Numbered from the stretch's first letter, positions 1 through 9,847 are shown. The stretch is DNA of 64,000 nucleotides from Tenacibaculum tangerinum (GCF_029853675.1 NZ_CP122539.1:372001-436000), one strand, 5' to 3'. Translations and numbers: made by a program. The notes: generated by a model not told the origin, from the letters alone.

Positions 1-2864
1 AAAACAATGATTGTTTTGGTACAGCTACAGCTACAATCAATCCGTTTACACCGATGACAGATGCAGAGGTAAATGTAACCAAGGCTATCGATTGTGCTAC
101 AGGAGAAAATATCACGGTAAAAGTACAGCCAGATTTAGCGAATATAACCTATACCATTACCGGATCTAATACAGGATATACCGATACTCAGACTGTGACT
201 TTAGCAACAGACGTGGCTGCATTTACAGGTTTACCAACCGATACATATACCATCGAAATTTCTAATACCAATACAGGTTGTGTTTTTGTAACCTATCATA
301 CCGTAGAAGAAGCTCCAATATTCGATGTTTTGGCAACACCAGAAAGAGCATGTTACGGAGGTACTGGAAGCGTAACTATTAATTTTGGTTCAGAAACACC
401 TTACACAGGAGCGTATGATTATGAGGTATTCGCGGTGGGTAATCCTACTGCAATCACTTCAGGAAGTGGAACAGGAGGAACACCTACACCTATTAATAAT
501 TTAATAGCAGGCAATTACTATGTAAGCGTAGTGATGTTAGACTCACCGTATTGTGAACCTACAACAGAAAACTTCGAAATCATACAACCAGTTGAAGATT
601 TAATAGTAAACGGTGAACCCACCTTTATCAATTGTAATGTGTCAACATCAGGAGAAATCTTGTTAACTGCTGAAGGAGGTTGGGGCAATTACCAATATGA
701 ATTGGTAAATAACACCACAAGTACAACGGTTCAAAACTTTGATTCTAATAGAAGAATTACAGGGCTTGCAGCAGGTAGTTATACGGCAACAGTACAAGAT
801 GACAATAATTGTTTAGCTACTTATGAATTTACTTTGAACGATCCAGTAGATATAACTGCAAATATCAATGTGATAGAGAATGATTGTGAAGGCGAGTATT
901 CAGCAAGTATTGAAGTAACCAATGTAACAGGAGGTCAAGCACAAGATAATACGATTAGCTATACCTATATTTTAACCTACCCTGACGGGGTTACACAAGT
1001 AGAGCAATCATCGAACATTTTTAACAATTTACCAGCAGGAGTTAATTATCAAGTAACGGTAAGAGACAATAAATACAGTTGTCAGTTTATTGATAACGTC
1101 GATATTGTAGACCCAACTGAAGTTCAGGCAACAGCAAACATTATCGAAGATATTACCTGTAATAACTCAGAAGCTACCGTAGAAGTGTTTGGAGCTGGAG
1201 GTACAGGTGCATACCAGTATAGTAGCGATGGGGTTAACTACAGCGATATAAATACTTTCAATGTAGGAGCAGGTGAGCATACCTTCTATGTTCGAGATGA
1301 AAACAACTGTGTAAAAGATGTGGTAGTGAATGTAGCTGCTTACGAAGAACTAGAACCTACCCTAAATGTTGAGTCAGGTTTTGTAACTTGTAATGGAGAT
1401 GCAAACGGAGTGCTATCAGCAACTGTAGTAGGTGGATTTGGAAACTACGAATATCAATTATTAGACAATAATGATGTTGTAGTGGCAGACTGGCAAGAGT
1501 CAAGTATGTTCGGAAGTTTAGGTGTAGGTACCTATAAAATAAATGTTAGAAGTACCAATAGGTTTGGAGTAGTATGCTTTGCTGAGACAGCGACATATAA
1601 CATACAAGAACCAGAACCATTAGTGGTAGATGAGAACCATACCGATGTAAGTTGTTACGGAGGAAGCGACGGTACCATTACCGTATTAGCATCAGGAGGA
1701 AACTTAACAGGTTATGAATACAACATCAGTTCAGACCCAACCAATAAGTTTGTGCTAGACAATGTATTTAGAAATTTATCAGCAGGAAATTATACAATTA
1801 CGGTAAAAGATAAATTAGGATGTTTAGAAACGATTGATGTTACTATCGGAGAGCCTGATGAATTTACAGCAACCTTAGTAAGTACTACTGAGCAAATTTG
1901 TATCAACGATCCATCTCCAACAATAACCATAGAGGTTGAAGGCGGAACACAACCGTATTATGTGAGTATTAATAATATAGAAATGCCAACCCCTTACAAT
2001 CAGAATACTATAGTTTTAGGAGCTGCTGAAAACATACAAGGAGGTATGCCTTACTATATTACTGTGAGAGATAGCGGACAAGGTTGTGACATCCCAGAAC
2101 CAATTAGATTAACAACTGCTGAACCAGTAGATTTACAATTAACGGTAGATTATGAGTATACCTGTCCAACAGGCAATATCATTTTGGCAATGGTAGATGA
2201 AGTTTATAGAAACAATGTATCCTATACATTATTCGATGGTACAGGCAATTCTGTAGCAACCAATACCACAGGTGAGTTTATCGACGTACCAGCAGGTAAC
2301 GGTTATATAGTTACAGTTACGCATACAATAACTTCGTGTTCTGAAAGTTCTAGTAGTAACCCAATTGATATCATAGCATATCAACCATTAGTATTAACTA
2401 TTGACGATTCGGTTAAGAATACGTTAATTGCAAATGCAGAATTTGGATTGCCACCGTATGAATATAGTGTAGATGGAAGTGAGTTTGGACCCGACAACGA
2501 GTTCTTAATTTTACAAACAAAAGACTATACAATAACGGTAAGAGACGCTAGAGGATGTGAGGTTACACTAACGGTTAGAGGAGAATACATCTCTATCTTT
2601 ATACCAAATCTATTTACACCAGATGGAGACGGAACGAATGATTATTGGTATCCACGTGAAGTAGAAGACTATCACGAGATTAAAGTGTTTATTTATGATA
2701 GATACGCACGTAATTTAGCGAATTTCAAAGGAGTAGTAGAAGGATGGGATGGTAATTATGACGGAAAACCACTACCATCAGGAGACTACTGGTATACTAT
2801 TTACTTTAAAGAACTATCAGGTCAAGAGAAGAAAGTAATGGGTCACTTTACACTATATAGATAA
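1..2864 (+). CDS. T9SS type B sorted giant adhesin with SprB-like repeats (5' end outside window)
   Basis: The frame is open from the first bases of the window, so the true start lies upstream and the Met at 54 is internal. About 950 residues are visible. They are built from repeated modules of roughly 75-90 residues with a Cys, a Gly-rich strand and a Tyr-x-Tyr, for example VTCNGDANGVLSA (about 1385) and VSCYGGSDGTITV (about 1650), the pattern of SprB-type repeats in gliding adhesins. The last ~90 residues (about 2587-2861, with IPNLFTPDGDGTND and LPSGDYWY) form a type B C-terminal sorting domain (gliding motility-associated C-terminal/CHU_C family). This predicts export through the type IX system and display on the cell surface. 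The stop is 5 bases before the PorP/SprF gene, the usual adhesin-partner arrangement. Confidence 0.9.
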   Translation, partial: NNDCFGTATATINPFTPMTDAEVNVTKAIDCATGENITVKVQPDLANITYTITGSNTGYTDTQTVTLATDVAAFTGLPTDTYTIEISNTNTGCVFVTYHTVEEAPIFDVLATPERACYGGTGSVTINFGSETPYTGAYDYEVFAVGNPTAITSGSGTGGTPTPINNLIAGNYYVSVVMLDSPYCEPTTENFEIIQPVEDLIVNGEPTFINCNVSTSGEILLTAEGGWGNYQYELVNNTTSTTVQNFDSNRRITGLAAGSYTATVQDDNNCLATYEFTLNDPVDITANINVIENDCEGEYSASIEVTNVTGGQAQDNTISYTYILTYPDGVTQVEQSSNIFNNLPAGVNYQVTVRDNKYSCQFIDNVDIVDPTEVQATANIIEDITCNNSEATVEVFGAGGTGAYQYSSDGVNYSDINTFNVGAGEHTFYVRDENNCVKDVVVNVAAYEELEPTLNVESGFVTCNGDANGVLSATVVGGFGNYEYQLLDNNDVVVADWQESSMFGSLGVGTYKINVRSTNRFGVVCFAETATYNIQEPEPLVVDENHTDVSCYGGSDGTITVLASGGNLTGYEYNISSDPTNKFVLDNVFRNLSAGNYTITVKDKLGCLETIDVTIGEPDEFTATLVSTTEQICINDPSPTITIEVEGGTQPYYVSINNIEMPTPYNQNTIVLGAAENIQGGMPYYITVRDSGQGCDIPEPIRLTTAEPVDLQLTVDYEYTCPTGNIILAMVDEVYRNNVSYTLFDGTGNSVATNTTGEFIDVPAGNGYIVTVTHTITSCSESSSSNPIDIIAYQPLVLTIDDSVKNTLIANAEFGLPPYEYSVDGSEFGPDNEFLILQTKDYTITVRDARGCEVTLTVRGEYISIFIPNLFTPDGDGTNDYWYPREVEDYHEIKVFIYDRYARNLANFKGVVEGWDGNYDGKPLPSGDYWYTIYFKELSGQEKKVMGHFTLYR

Positions 2865-2869
2865 GAGAA

Positions 2870-3817
2870 ATGAGAAAGATTTTAATAATTTTATGTGTAG
2901 TATTTTGTAGTGTAAAAGCAACTGCACAGGAGATAGAATTACCACAATACGTGAGTCATTTGGCAGATAATCCGTTTTTAATCTCACCAACCTATGCTGG
3001 TATTGGAACGGGATTGCAAATACGTTTGAATGGTGTGAGTCAGTGGATTGGTGTTAAAAATGCACCCGATACACAATCGTTAACTGTTGAAGCACGTATC
3101 GCCGATACCTTTGGTGGAGGAATTAGTATTTTTAACGATAAAAATGGAAATACTACACACAAAGGAGCGAAATTGTCGTTTGCCAGTCATTTAACACTAA
3201 GTGATTTTCACGATAGCTTTTTATCTTTTGCGTTAAGCTATAGCTTTATTCAGTTTGGTATCGAAACCTCAGAAAATAACTCTGGTCAATCAGTGCCCAA
3301 CAGAACACTAAATAATTCAAATTTTGATGTAGGACTGTTGTATCGTTATGAACGATTTAGCATTACAGCGAATGTGGTAAATATTCTTAACAAAGAAATT
3401 GAAAATTTCCAAACCGGAGAGCCAGAAGTGTTAAGAAAGTACACTGTATTTAGCTCGTACACATTTGCCAATATAAGCAGAAACTTTGAGTTAGAACCTT
3501 CAATATTAGTAGAATATAGAGAAGCAGATAAACGCTCTAGAACAGATGTAAATATCAAAGCAAGAAAAGGTGTTAGAGAAGGTTATGTATGGGCAGGGTT
3601 GAGTTATACCTTTCTCAACGATCAGTTTTTTACACCCAATGCCATTGCTCCGCTGTTTGGTTTAAAAAAGGATAATTTATACGTGTCGTATGGATTTAGT
3701 ATTAACATGAATAAAACCCAAGATTTTAATTATGGTACACACATGATAACACTTGGTTTTGACTATGAAAGAAGACCAAGTTTGGCACGCTGTACTCAAA
3801 AAATGATTATATTTTAA
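2870..3817 (+). CDS. PorP/SprF family type IX secretion outer-membrane protein
   Basis: A 315-residue protein with a signal peptide (residues 1-19, ending ATAQ) and the family's N-terminal signature QYVSHLADNPFLISPTYAG. The rest alternates beta strands as expected for an outer-membrane barrel. PorP/SprF proteins work with type B sorted substrates; SprF is needed for surface assembly of the adhesin SprB. Placement 5 bases after a type B adhesin gene suggests this copy is the dedicated partner of that protein and shares its transcript. A strong intrinsic terminator follows at 3840. Family assignment is firm; the pairing is inferred from position. Confidence 0.92.
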   Translation: MRKILIILCVVFCSVKATAQEIELPQYVSHLADNPFLISPTYAGIGTGLQIRLNGVSQWIGVKNAPDTQSLTVEARIADTFGGGISIFNDKNGNTTHKGAKLSFASHLTLSDFHDSFLSFALSYSFIQFGIETSENNSGQSVPNRTLNNSNFDVGLLYRYERFSITANVVNILNKEIENFQTGEPEVLRKYTVFSSYTFANISRNFELEPSILVEYREADKRSRTDVNIKARKGVREGYVWAGLSYTFLNDQFFTPNAIAPLFGLKKDNLYVSYGFSINMNKTQDFNYGTHMITLGFDYERRPSLARCTQKMIIF

Positions 3818-3839
3818 ACAATAGAAAGTAGAAATTGCA

Positions 3840-3872
3840 AATCCTCAAGCTCAAACTTGGGGATTTTCTTTT
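3840..3872 (+). terminator. intrinsic terminator after the PorP/SprF gene
   Basis: A 10-bp stem (AATCCTCAAG with CTTGGGGATT, one G-T pair) closes a 6-base loop and is followed by a T-rich run. The TTG at 3857 lies inside the right arm, which argues against using it as the rluF start. Confidence 0.75.
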
Positions 3873-3883
3873 TCTTTGCACTA

Positions 3884-4717
3884 ATGGAAAATAAGAACCA
3901 AACATCAATTAACCTTAATAAGTATATAAGTAGTACTGGAATATGCTCACGTCGGGAGGCAGAACGCTTTATTACAGAAGGTAGAGTTACGATCAACGGT
4001 AAACCTACCCAATTAGGAAATAGAGTATACGAAGGAGATGTAGTAAAAATTGATGGAAAATTATTAAGAGCAAAGGCTAAAACAATTTATATCGCTTTAA
4101 ACAAGCCAGTCGGAATTGTTTGTACAACAGATAGTAAAGAACGTAAAAATATTGTAAAATTTGTAGGGCATCCACAACGGTTATTTCCCATAGGTCGCTT
4201 AGATAAACCTTCTGAAGGACTCATTTTCTTGACAAATGACGGAGATATAGTCAATAAAATTTTACGAGCAGGAAATAACCACGAAAAAGAATACATCGTT
4301 ACCGTTAACAAACCAATTAACGAACGCTTTATAAAACGAATGAGTAGCGGAATACCGATTTTAGGAACCGTTACAAAGAAATGTAAGGTAGAACGCATCA
4401 ACGATACTGTATTTAAAATAACTTTAGTACAAGGCTTAAACCGTCAAATACGACGCATGTGTGAGTATTTAGGGTACGAAGTTAAAAAATTGAAGCGTAC
4501 ACGTATTATGAATGTAACTTTAGGAAACTTGAAAGTAGGTGAGTGGCGTGAATTATCAGCCAAAGAAATGGATGAAATAAATAGTTTGGTAGCTAATTCT
4601 ACAAAAACAGAGGAAGCCTCAAAAAAAGATTCCGAAGTAACAACAAAAAATAAAAAAGTCTCACCAAAAAAGAACACCAATTTTAAAAATAAGTTTGGAA
4701 GACAAAGAAAAAAGTAG
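3884..4717 (+). CDS. rluF: 23S rRNA pseudouridine synthase, RluF type
   Basis: A pseudouridine synthase of the RsuA/RluB/E/F family, 277 residues from the ATG at 3884. An S4 RNA-binding domain (about residues 8-65, [20 protein letters not shown]) precedes the catalytic domain with [10 protein letters not shown], whose Asp107 is the catalytic aspartate, and the [14 protein letters not shown] motif. RluF modifies U2604 of 23S rRNA in E. coli; the same role is inferred here. A Lys-rich tail of about 40 residues extends past the catalytic domain. The longer TTG start at 3857 is rejected because it sits in the upstream terminator. TTTCTTTG just before the ATG may be a degenerate -7 box. Probably monocistronic. 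Confidence 0.88.
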   Translation: MENKNQTSINLNKYISSTGICSRREAERFITEGRVTINGKPTQLGNRVYEGDVVKIDGKLLRAKAKTIYIALNKPVGIVCTTDSKERKNIVKFVGHPQRLFPIGRLDKPSEGLIFLTNDGDIVNKILRAGNNHEKEYIVTVNKPINERFIKRMSSGIPILGTVTKKCKVERINDTVFKITLVQGLNRQIRRMCEYLGYEVKKLKRTRIMNVTLGNLKVGEWRELSAKEMDEINSLVANSTKTEEASKKDSEVTTKNKKVSPKKNTNFKNKFGRQRKK

Positions 4718-4755
4718 TTCTGGTAGTAGGCAATAATTAAATACGAATAACTAAC

Positions 4756-4828
4756 AACCAAGAACCAAGAACCAAGAGCCAAGAACCAAGAATCAAGAAC
4801 CAAAAGCCATGAGCCAAGAGCCAAGAGC
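4756..4828 (+). repeat. heptanucleotide tandem repeat, unit AACCAAG
   Basis: About ten units of a 7-base repeat (AACCAAG with AGCCAAG, AATCAAG and slightly longer variants) fill the gap between rluF and tgt. The reverse strand gives a meaningless LGSWLLVLGSWF-like open frame. Such arrays occur between genes in many flavobacteria. Confidence 0.85.
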
Positions 4829-4897
4829 TAACTTTCAACTTTCAACTTTCAAACTTTCAACTTTTATAATTTCAACTTTTATAATTTCAACTTTCAC
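4829..4897 (+). repeat. second simple repeat, unit TTTCAAC / TTTATAATTTCAAC
   Basis: This follows the AACCAAG array directly. TTTCAAC is repeated, then a longer unit containing TTTATAATTTCAAC occurs twice. The tract ends about 45 bases before the tgt promoter and is low-complexity and non-coding. Confidence 0.8.
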
Positions 4898-4939
4898 ACT
4901 TTTTAACTCTTACACTTTTAAACATTCAACTTACATACG

Positions 4940-4947
4940 TATCTTTG
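4940..4947 (+). promoter_or_regulatory. -7 promoter box of tgt
   Basis: TATCTTTG is an exact match to the Bacteroidota -7 consensus TAnnTTTG and ends 6 bases before the ATG at 4954, so the transcript would be leaderless or nearly so. No clear TTG -33 element is seen at the expected spacing. Confidence 0.5.
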
Positions 4948-4953
4948 TCGCTT

Positions 4954-6084
4954 ATGCAATTTGACTTAAAAATAACAGACTCTAAAAGTAAAGCACGAGC
5001 GGGTGTGATTACTACCGATCACGGAACTATAGAAACTCCCATATTTATGCCTGTAGGTACCGTAGCTACGGTAAAAGGAGTACACCAATCAGAATTAAAA
5101 GATGAAATAAATCCTGATATTATTTTAGGAAACACCTATCATTTATACTTACGACCACAAACCTCCATTTTAGAACAAGCAGGAGGCTTGCATAAGTTTA
5201 TGAATTGGGATCGTAATATTTTAACCGATAGTGGAGGATATCAAGTATATTCCTTATCAGGAAGAAGAAAAATTAACGAAGAGGGTGTAAAATTTAAAAG
5301 TCATATCGATGGCTCTACGCATTTTTTTACCCCAGAAAATGTAATGGAAATTCAACGCTCTATTGGCGCAGATATCATTATGGCTTTTGACGAGTGTACC
5401 CCGTATCCTTGTGATTATGGATATGCAAAACGCTCTATGCACATGACACATCGTTGGTTAAAACGCTGTGTGAATCACTTAGAAAAAGTTCCACCAAAAT
5501 ACGGATATAATCAAACCCTATTTCCAATTGTACAAGGGAGTACTTATAAAGATTTGCGTAAAGAATCTGCAGAATTTATTGCATCGGTAGGTGCTGAAGG
5601 AAATGCGATTGGAGGATTATCGGTAGGAGAGCCAGCAGAAGAAATGTATGCAATGACAGAGGTAGTAACTGCTATTTTACCAGAAGACAAACCTCGCTAT
5701 TTAATGGGAGTAGGAACCCCAATCAACATTCTAGAAAACATAGCCTTAGGAGTTGATATGTTCGATTGTGTGATGCCCACACGTAACGCCCGAAACGGTA
5801 TGCTGTTTACTGCACACGGAAGTATCAATATCAAAAATAAAAAGTGGGAAAATGATTTTTCACCTATTGATGAAATGGGAATCACTTGGGTAGATACTAT
5901 GTACTCAAAAGCGTATTTACGTCACTTATTTGCAGCAAGAGAAATGTTAGGAAAGCAAATCGCATCCATTCATAATTTAGGTTTTTATTTATGGCTGGTA
6001 CGTGAAGCACGCAAACATATTATAGCAGGAGATTTTGCCACTTGGAAAGATAAAATGGTACAACAAATGAATAAACGTTTGTAA
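4954..6084 (+). CDS. tgt: tRNA-guanine transglycosylase, lacking the zinc-site cysteines
   Basis: Exchanges guanine 34 of tRNAs with GUN anticodons for a queuine precursor (376 residues from the ATG at 4954; the upstream TTG overlaps the promoter). Family motifs are present: DSGGYQVYSLSGRRKI (active-site loop and first catalytic Asp), GGLSVGEP, and DMFDCVMPTRNARNG (nucleophile Asp and tRNA recognition). In E. coli and Zymomonas Tgt the C-terminal part carries CxCxxC plus a His that bind zinc. Here the matching stretch (DEMGITWVDTMYSKAYLRHL) has no Cys, while the following IHNL is kept. The rest looks intact, so I read it as a functional enzyme of a lineage that lost the metal site. Head of a short operon with the LptF/G permease, whose start is 2 bases after the stop. 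Confidence 0.93.
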   Translation: MQFDLKITDSKSKARAGVITTDHGTIETPIFMPVGTVATVKGVHQSELKDEINPDIILGNTYHLYLRPQTSILEQAGGLHKFMNWDRNILTDSGGYQVYSLSGRRKINEEGVKFKSHIDGSTHFFTPENVMEIQRSIGADIIMAFDECTPYPCDYGYAKRSMHMTHRWLKRCVNHLEKVPPKYGYNQTLFPIVQGSTYKDLRKESAEFIASVGAEGNAIGGLSVGEPAEEMYAMTEVVTAILPEDKPRYLMGVGTPINILENIALGVDMFDCVMPTRNARNGMLFTAHGSINIKNKKWENDFSPIDEMGITWVDTMYSKAYLRHLFAAREMLGKQIASIHNLGFYLWLVREARKHIIAGDFATWKDKMVQQMNKRL

Positions 6085-6085
6085 T

Positions 6086-7171
6086 TTGAAAATATTAGAT
6101 TGGTACATATTAAAACGTTATTTGGTAACCTTTTTGTTTACCCTACTTATTTTAATACCCATTGCGGTAGCTATCGATATTGCCGAAAAAATAGATAAGT
6201 TTTTACGGTATGAAAACTTAACAGTTTTTGAAATAGCGAATGATTATTACAAAAATTTTATCATTTATTATGCAAATACATTCATGCCCTTGGCATTGTT
6301 TATTGCCGTAATTTTATTTACTTCCAAATTAGCAAGCAATACCGAAATTATTGCGATTAACAGTTCGCAAGTATCTTTTACACGATTTCTATATCCTTAT
6401 TTTTTAGGAGCAACCATTGTTTGTATAGTAGCACTCTTAATGAATCATTTTTTTGTACCCTCTAGTAGTAAAACAAGAAAAGCTTTTGAAGATAAATACA
6501 TAAAAAAGAAAAAATATTCAGACAATTCTGTAAGAGAATTTAGTTTGCAACTCAACGATAGCACGTACATATACATTCAAAATTTCGATTTAAAGAGAAA
6601 TTCAGGATACAACTTCTCTATAGATGAATATGACGGAATTAAACTAAAAAAGAAACTGACTGCCGACAATATTAACTGGATTGAAAAGGATAGCACATTT
6701 AAGTTAAGTACGTGGAAGAAACGAAAAATTTTTAAAGACAGAGACAGTATCTTTTCAGGAAGAACCTTAGACACAACTTTTGCATTTACACCAAGTGACT
6801 TTAATTATAAAAATACCATGGCTCAAGAAATGAGTTCACCAGAATTGGTTAAGTTTATAAATATATCTCGAAAAAGAGGTATTAAAAACCTAAACGCATA
6901 TCTAGTAGAACTCTATAAAAGAACCAGTTTGCCCATTGCCTGTTATATATTAACATTAATAGCAGTCGGATTGGCACATAAAAAGGCAAGAGGTGGTATT
7001 GGGGCGAACCTTGCCATAGGTATCAGTGTGATGTTCATATATGTATTCTTCTTAAAAGTAGCAGAGGTATTAGGAGCAGTGCCAGGAGCCAATGCACTAT
7101 TAAATGTTTGGATGCCTAATCTTGTATTCGGTATGTACGCTATATATCTATACTACAATGCACGGAGATAA
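6086..7171 (+). CDS. LptF/LptG family lipopolysaccharide export permease
   Basis: A YjgP/YjgQ-type membrane protein of 361 residues. It has three N-terminal membrane helices (about 12-32, 60-80, 100-122), a large beta-rich periplasmic part with many short strands, and three C-terminal helices (about 285-358), the family layout. LptF and LptG form the inner-membrane part of the Lpt machine that pulls LPS out of the membrane. The start is a TTG (6086) one base after the tgt stop TAA, so translation is probably coupled. Which of F or G it replaces cannot be told; only one such gene is in the window. The EamA gene overlaps its end. Confidence 0.85.
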   Translation: MKILDWYILKRYLVTFLFTLLILIPIAVAIDIAEKIDKFLRYENLTVFEIANDYYKNFIIYYANTFMPLALFIAVILFTSKLASNTEIIAINSSQVSFTRFLYPYFLGATIVCIVALLMNHFFVPSSSKTRKAFEDKYIKKKKYSDNSVREFSLQLNDSTYIYIQNFDLKRNSGYNFSIDEYDGIKLKKKLTADNINWIEKDSTFKLSTWKKRKIFKDRDSIFSGRTLDTTFAFTPSDFNYKNTMAQEMSSPELVKFINISRKRGIKNLNAYLVELYKRTSLPIACYILTLIAVGLAHKKARGGIGANLAIGISVMFIYVFFLKVAEVLGAVPGANALLNVWMPNLVFGMYAIYLYYNARR

Positions 7172-8057
7172 ATTAAAAAACTACCTACACCTACACTTCA
7201 TTGTTTTTATTTGGGGATTTACAGCAATACTAGGTAAATTAATATCTATAGATGCAGTTCCGCTAGTTTGGTACAGAATGTTGTTAGCAGTAGTATTTAT
7301 TGCACTGTATTTCATAATTAGAAAAAAATCGTTCCAAATAGAAAAAAAGGCATTAGTAAAGTTTGCAATTTCAGGAGTTATCATAGCAGTACATTGGATA
7401 ACCTTTTTCAAAGCGATAAAAGTTTCAAATGTTTCTGTTGCTTTGGTTATGATGAGTACAGGAGCCTTTTTTACCTCAATTATAGAACCTTTTTTCTTTA
7501 AAAGAAAAATAAAACCCATTGAAATACTATTAGGTTTATTAGTAATTGTAGGGCTATATATTATCTTCAATTTTGAAAGTCAGTATACCCTCGGAATCAT
7601 ATATGCACTCATATCAGCCTTTTTATCAGCGTTGTTTTCAGTCTTAAACGGATTATTTATACAAAAACACGATGCCAATAGAATTTCCTTTTATCAATTG
7701 CTATTTGGAGTATTAGGAGTAACCCTATACTTATTGTTTACGCAGCAATTTTCGATAGCATTTTTTCAAATTGAGGCAACAGATTGGATGTACCTACTTA
7801 TACTAAGCAGTGTTTGTACAGCCTATGCTTTTATTGCTTCAGTACAAGTAATGAAATACTTAACACCATATACCGTAATGTTAACTATTAACTTAGAACC
7901 CATCTACGCTATTATTTTAGCATTACTCATTTTTGGAGAAAAGGAACAAATGAATCCAGAATTTTATTACGGAGCCTTTATTGTTTTATTTGTAGTACTG
8001 CTTAACGGAATTTTAAAAAACGCGTCTTCTATAAAAAAGAAAATCAGTAAAAAATAG
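7158..8057 (+). CDS. EamA/DMT family transporter
   Basis: A 299-residue protein with about ten hydrophobic helices in two similar halves, the EamA fold of the drug/metabolite transporter superfamily. The motif WYRMLLAVVFIALYF after the first helix and LEPIYAIILALLIFGE near the end are typical. The substrate cannot be read from sequence. The ATG at 7158 is preferred; the ORF could open at 7104, but that would overlap lptF/G by 68 bases instead of 14. Translation is probably coupled to the upstream permease. Confidence 0.82.
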   Translation: MHGDKLKNYLHLHFIVFIWGFTAILGKLISIDAVPLVWYRMLLAVVFIALYFIIRKKSFQIEKKALVKFAISGVIIAVHWITFFKAIKVSNVSVALVMMSTGAFFTSIIEPFFFKRKIKPIEILLGLLVIVGLYIIFNFESQYTLGIIYALISAFLSALFSVLNGLFIQKHDANRISFYQLLFGVLGVTLYLLFTQQFSIAFFQIEATDWMYLLILSSVCTAYAFIASVQVMKYLTPYTVMLTINLEPIYAIILALLIFGEKEQMNPEFYYGAFIVLFVVLLNGILKNASSIKKKISKK

Positions 8058-8100
8058 TATTTTAAGAAAAGCCACCAAGGAAAACTGTACAAATTTTTAG

Positions 8101-8108
8101 TATGTTTG
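8101..8108 (+). promoter_or_regulatory. -7 promoter box of accA
   Basis: TATGTTTG matches TAnnTTTG and lies 56 bases before the accA ATG, in the gap after the EamA gene. No clear -33 TTG at the standard spacing. Confidence 0.4.
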
Positions 8109-8163
8109 CCTTTACAAACGACTAACTATAAAATTAGAAAATCAAACTATATACAACAATACA

Positions 8164-9117
8164 ATGGAATATTTAGATTTTGAAATGCCAATTAAAGAAT
8201 TACAAGATCAATTGGTAAAATGTCATATTATAGGAGAAGAAAGTGAAGTAGACGTAACAGAAACCTGTAAAAAAATTGAAAAAAAATTAGCCAAAGCTAA
8301 AAAAGATATATATAAAAACTTAACTGCATGGCAACGCGTACAGTTATCTCGTCATCCAAACCGTCCTTATACCTTAGACTACATCAAAGCGATTTGTGGA
8401 GATACCTTTATGGAGTTACACGGTGACCGAAGTGTAAAAGACGACAAAGCAATGATTGGAGGATTGGGTAAAATAGGAGACCAATCTTTTATGTTTATTG
8501 GCCAACAAAAAGGATACAACACCAAAACACGCCAATATCGTAATTTTGGAATGGCAAACCCAGAAGGATATCGCAAAGCATTACGCCTAATGAAAATGGC
8601 AGAAAAATTTGGAATACCAGTAGTAACTTTTATCGATACGCCAGGAGCTTACCCAGGATTAGAAGCCGAAGAACGTGGACAGGGTGAAGCGATTGCTCGC
8701 AATATTTTTGAAATGACACGTTTAAAAACACCTATCATTACTATAATTATCGGAGAAGGAGCCTCAGGGGGTGCTTTAGGAATTGGCGTTGGTGATAGAG
8801 TTTATATGTTAGAAAACTCTTGGTATTCGGTTATTTCACCTGAAAACTGTTCAACTATCTTATGGAGAAGTTGGGAGCAAAAAGAAAAAGCAGCAGAAGC
8901 CCTAAAATTAACGGCTGAAGATGGTATAAAGCTAAAAATTGTTGACGGTATTATTAAAGAACCATTAGGAGGCGCACATTCTGACCGAGAAGGAACTTTT
9001 AAAGTGGTTCAAAAGCAAATTTTGAAAGCTTATGAAGAATTAAAAAGCTTATCAGAATTAGATTTAGTATCGCAACGTATGGATAAATATGCAAATATGG
9101 GCGTATATAAAGAATAA
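8164..9117 (+). CDS. accA: acetyl-CoA carboxylase carboxyltransferase subunit alpha
   Basis: A 317-residue AccA, the usual bacterial length. With AccD it transfers CO2 from biotin to acetyl-CoA to make malonyl-CoA for fatty-acid synthesis in the cytoplasm. An N-terminal helical segment ([14 protein letters not shown]) is followed by the crotonase-like carboxyltransferase core with [20 protein letters not shown] and the oxyanion-hole [12 protein letters not shown] (about residues 196-207). It has its own likely promoter at 8101 and a clean terminator at 9140, so it appears monocistronic; accD is not in the window. Confidence 0.96.
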   Translation: MEYLDFEMPIKELQDQLVKCHIIGEESEVDVTETCKKIEKKLAKAKKDIYKNLTAWQRVQLSRHPNRPYTLDYIKAICGDTFMELHGDRSVKDDKAMIGGLGKIGDQSFMFIGQQKGYNTKTRQYRNFGMANPEGYRKALRLMKMAEKFGIPVVTFIDTPGAYPGLEAEERGQGEAIARNIFEMTRLKTPIITIIIGEGASGGALGIGVGDRVYMLENSWYSVISPENCSTILWRSWEQKEKAAEALKLTAEDGIKLKIVDGIIKEPLGGAHSDREGTFKVVQKQILKAYEELKSLSELDLVSQRMDKYANMGVYKE

Positions 9118-9139
9118 ACGCCAATAAAATTAAAAATCG

Positions 9140-9170
9140 AATCGCTTCATTAAACGAAGCGATTTTTTTA
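9140..9170 (+). terminator. intrinsic terminator of accA
   Basis: A perfect 9-bp stem AATCGCTTC/GAAGCGATT with a 7-base loop, followed by TTTTTT. It ends only 6 bases before the ATG of the next gene. Confidence 0.85.
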
Positions 9171-9175
9171 TAAAT

Positions 9176-9754
9176 ATGAAAAAGACAATACTAATTATAT
9201 TGTGTCTAATTTTTGCCAATAACACACTCTGTCAAACACAAAAGGCGAGTTTAGTGTTTTTAGATGGAGACATTCTTGAAGGGTATGGCATAATTACTAA
9301 AAAAAATGAAATTAAGTTTAGGATTTCTTTAGATGATGCCCCAGATATTTGGGACAGTTTACTAATTAAAGGAATTATCTTTCATGGGTTTGAAATAGAC
9401 ATTGAGTATGAATACATACATACGAAAAGAAATAAAGAACCAGAGCTATTAAGAATTGTTTCAAAAGGAAAAATTACGGTATACGAAAGAAAAAAGTTAT
9501 ATACGAATTATACTAATTACTTACATGATAAAAAAGGTAACAATGGTTCTTTTTATGTCGGTGAAAATGTAGATTTATTTATAAAAAGAGATGGAGAAGA
9601 AGTAGCTACATTATATAACAGAACTATGAAAAAGAGTATCCAAAATTACTTTAAAGATTGTGATGTTATGGTTGATTTGATTGAATCGAAAGAATATACA
9701 AAGTATTCTAGAATAGAGTTAGTTAAAAACTACAACATATTTTGTGGTGATTAA
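9176..9754 (+). CDS. secreted protein of unknown function
   Basis: 192 residues with a clear signal peptide (residues 1-19, ending TLCQ). The mature part is rich in charged and aromatic residues and starts with a short beta pattern (KASLVFLDGDILEGYGIITKKNEIKF) reminiscent of the opening strands of many flavobacterial periplasmic proteins. Two Cys (in FKDCD and the final FCGD) could pair. I do not recognise a family. It sits between terminators at 9140 and 9848 and seems to be transcribed alone. Confidence 0.7.
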   Translation: MKKTILIILCLIFANNTLCQTQKASLVFLDGDILEGYGIITKKNEIKFRISLDDAPDIWDSLLIKGIIFHGFEIDIEYEYIHTKRNKEPELLRIVSKGKITVYERKKLYTNYTNYLHDKKGNNGSFYVGENVDLFIKRDGEEVATLYNRTMKKSIQNYFKDCDVMVDLIESKEYTKYSRIELVKNYNIFCGD

Positions 9755-9847
9755 ATGATAGAACAATACTAGGTAAAAATTCCCTACCGTAGAAACCTGT
9801 TGAAAACTTGACTTTCATAAAATGGAAGTTTATATAAACTATTTTGA

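Noticed and set aside
3857..3883. TTG start for rluF
   Set aside because: Lies in the terminator of the previous gene and adds only a phenylalanine run before the S4 domain.
4444..4824. Minus-strand ORF of 126 residues with LGSWLLVLDSWF-like repeats
   Set aside because: It is the translation of the heptanucleotide array and the antisense of rluF; no gene-like composition.
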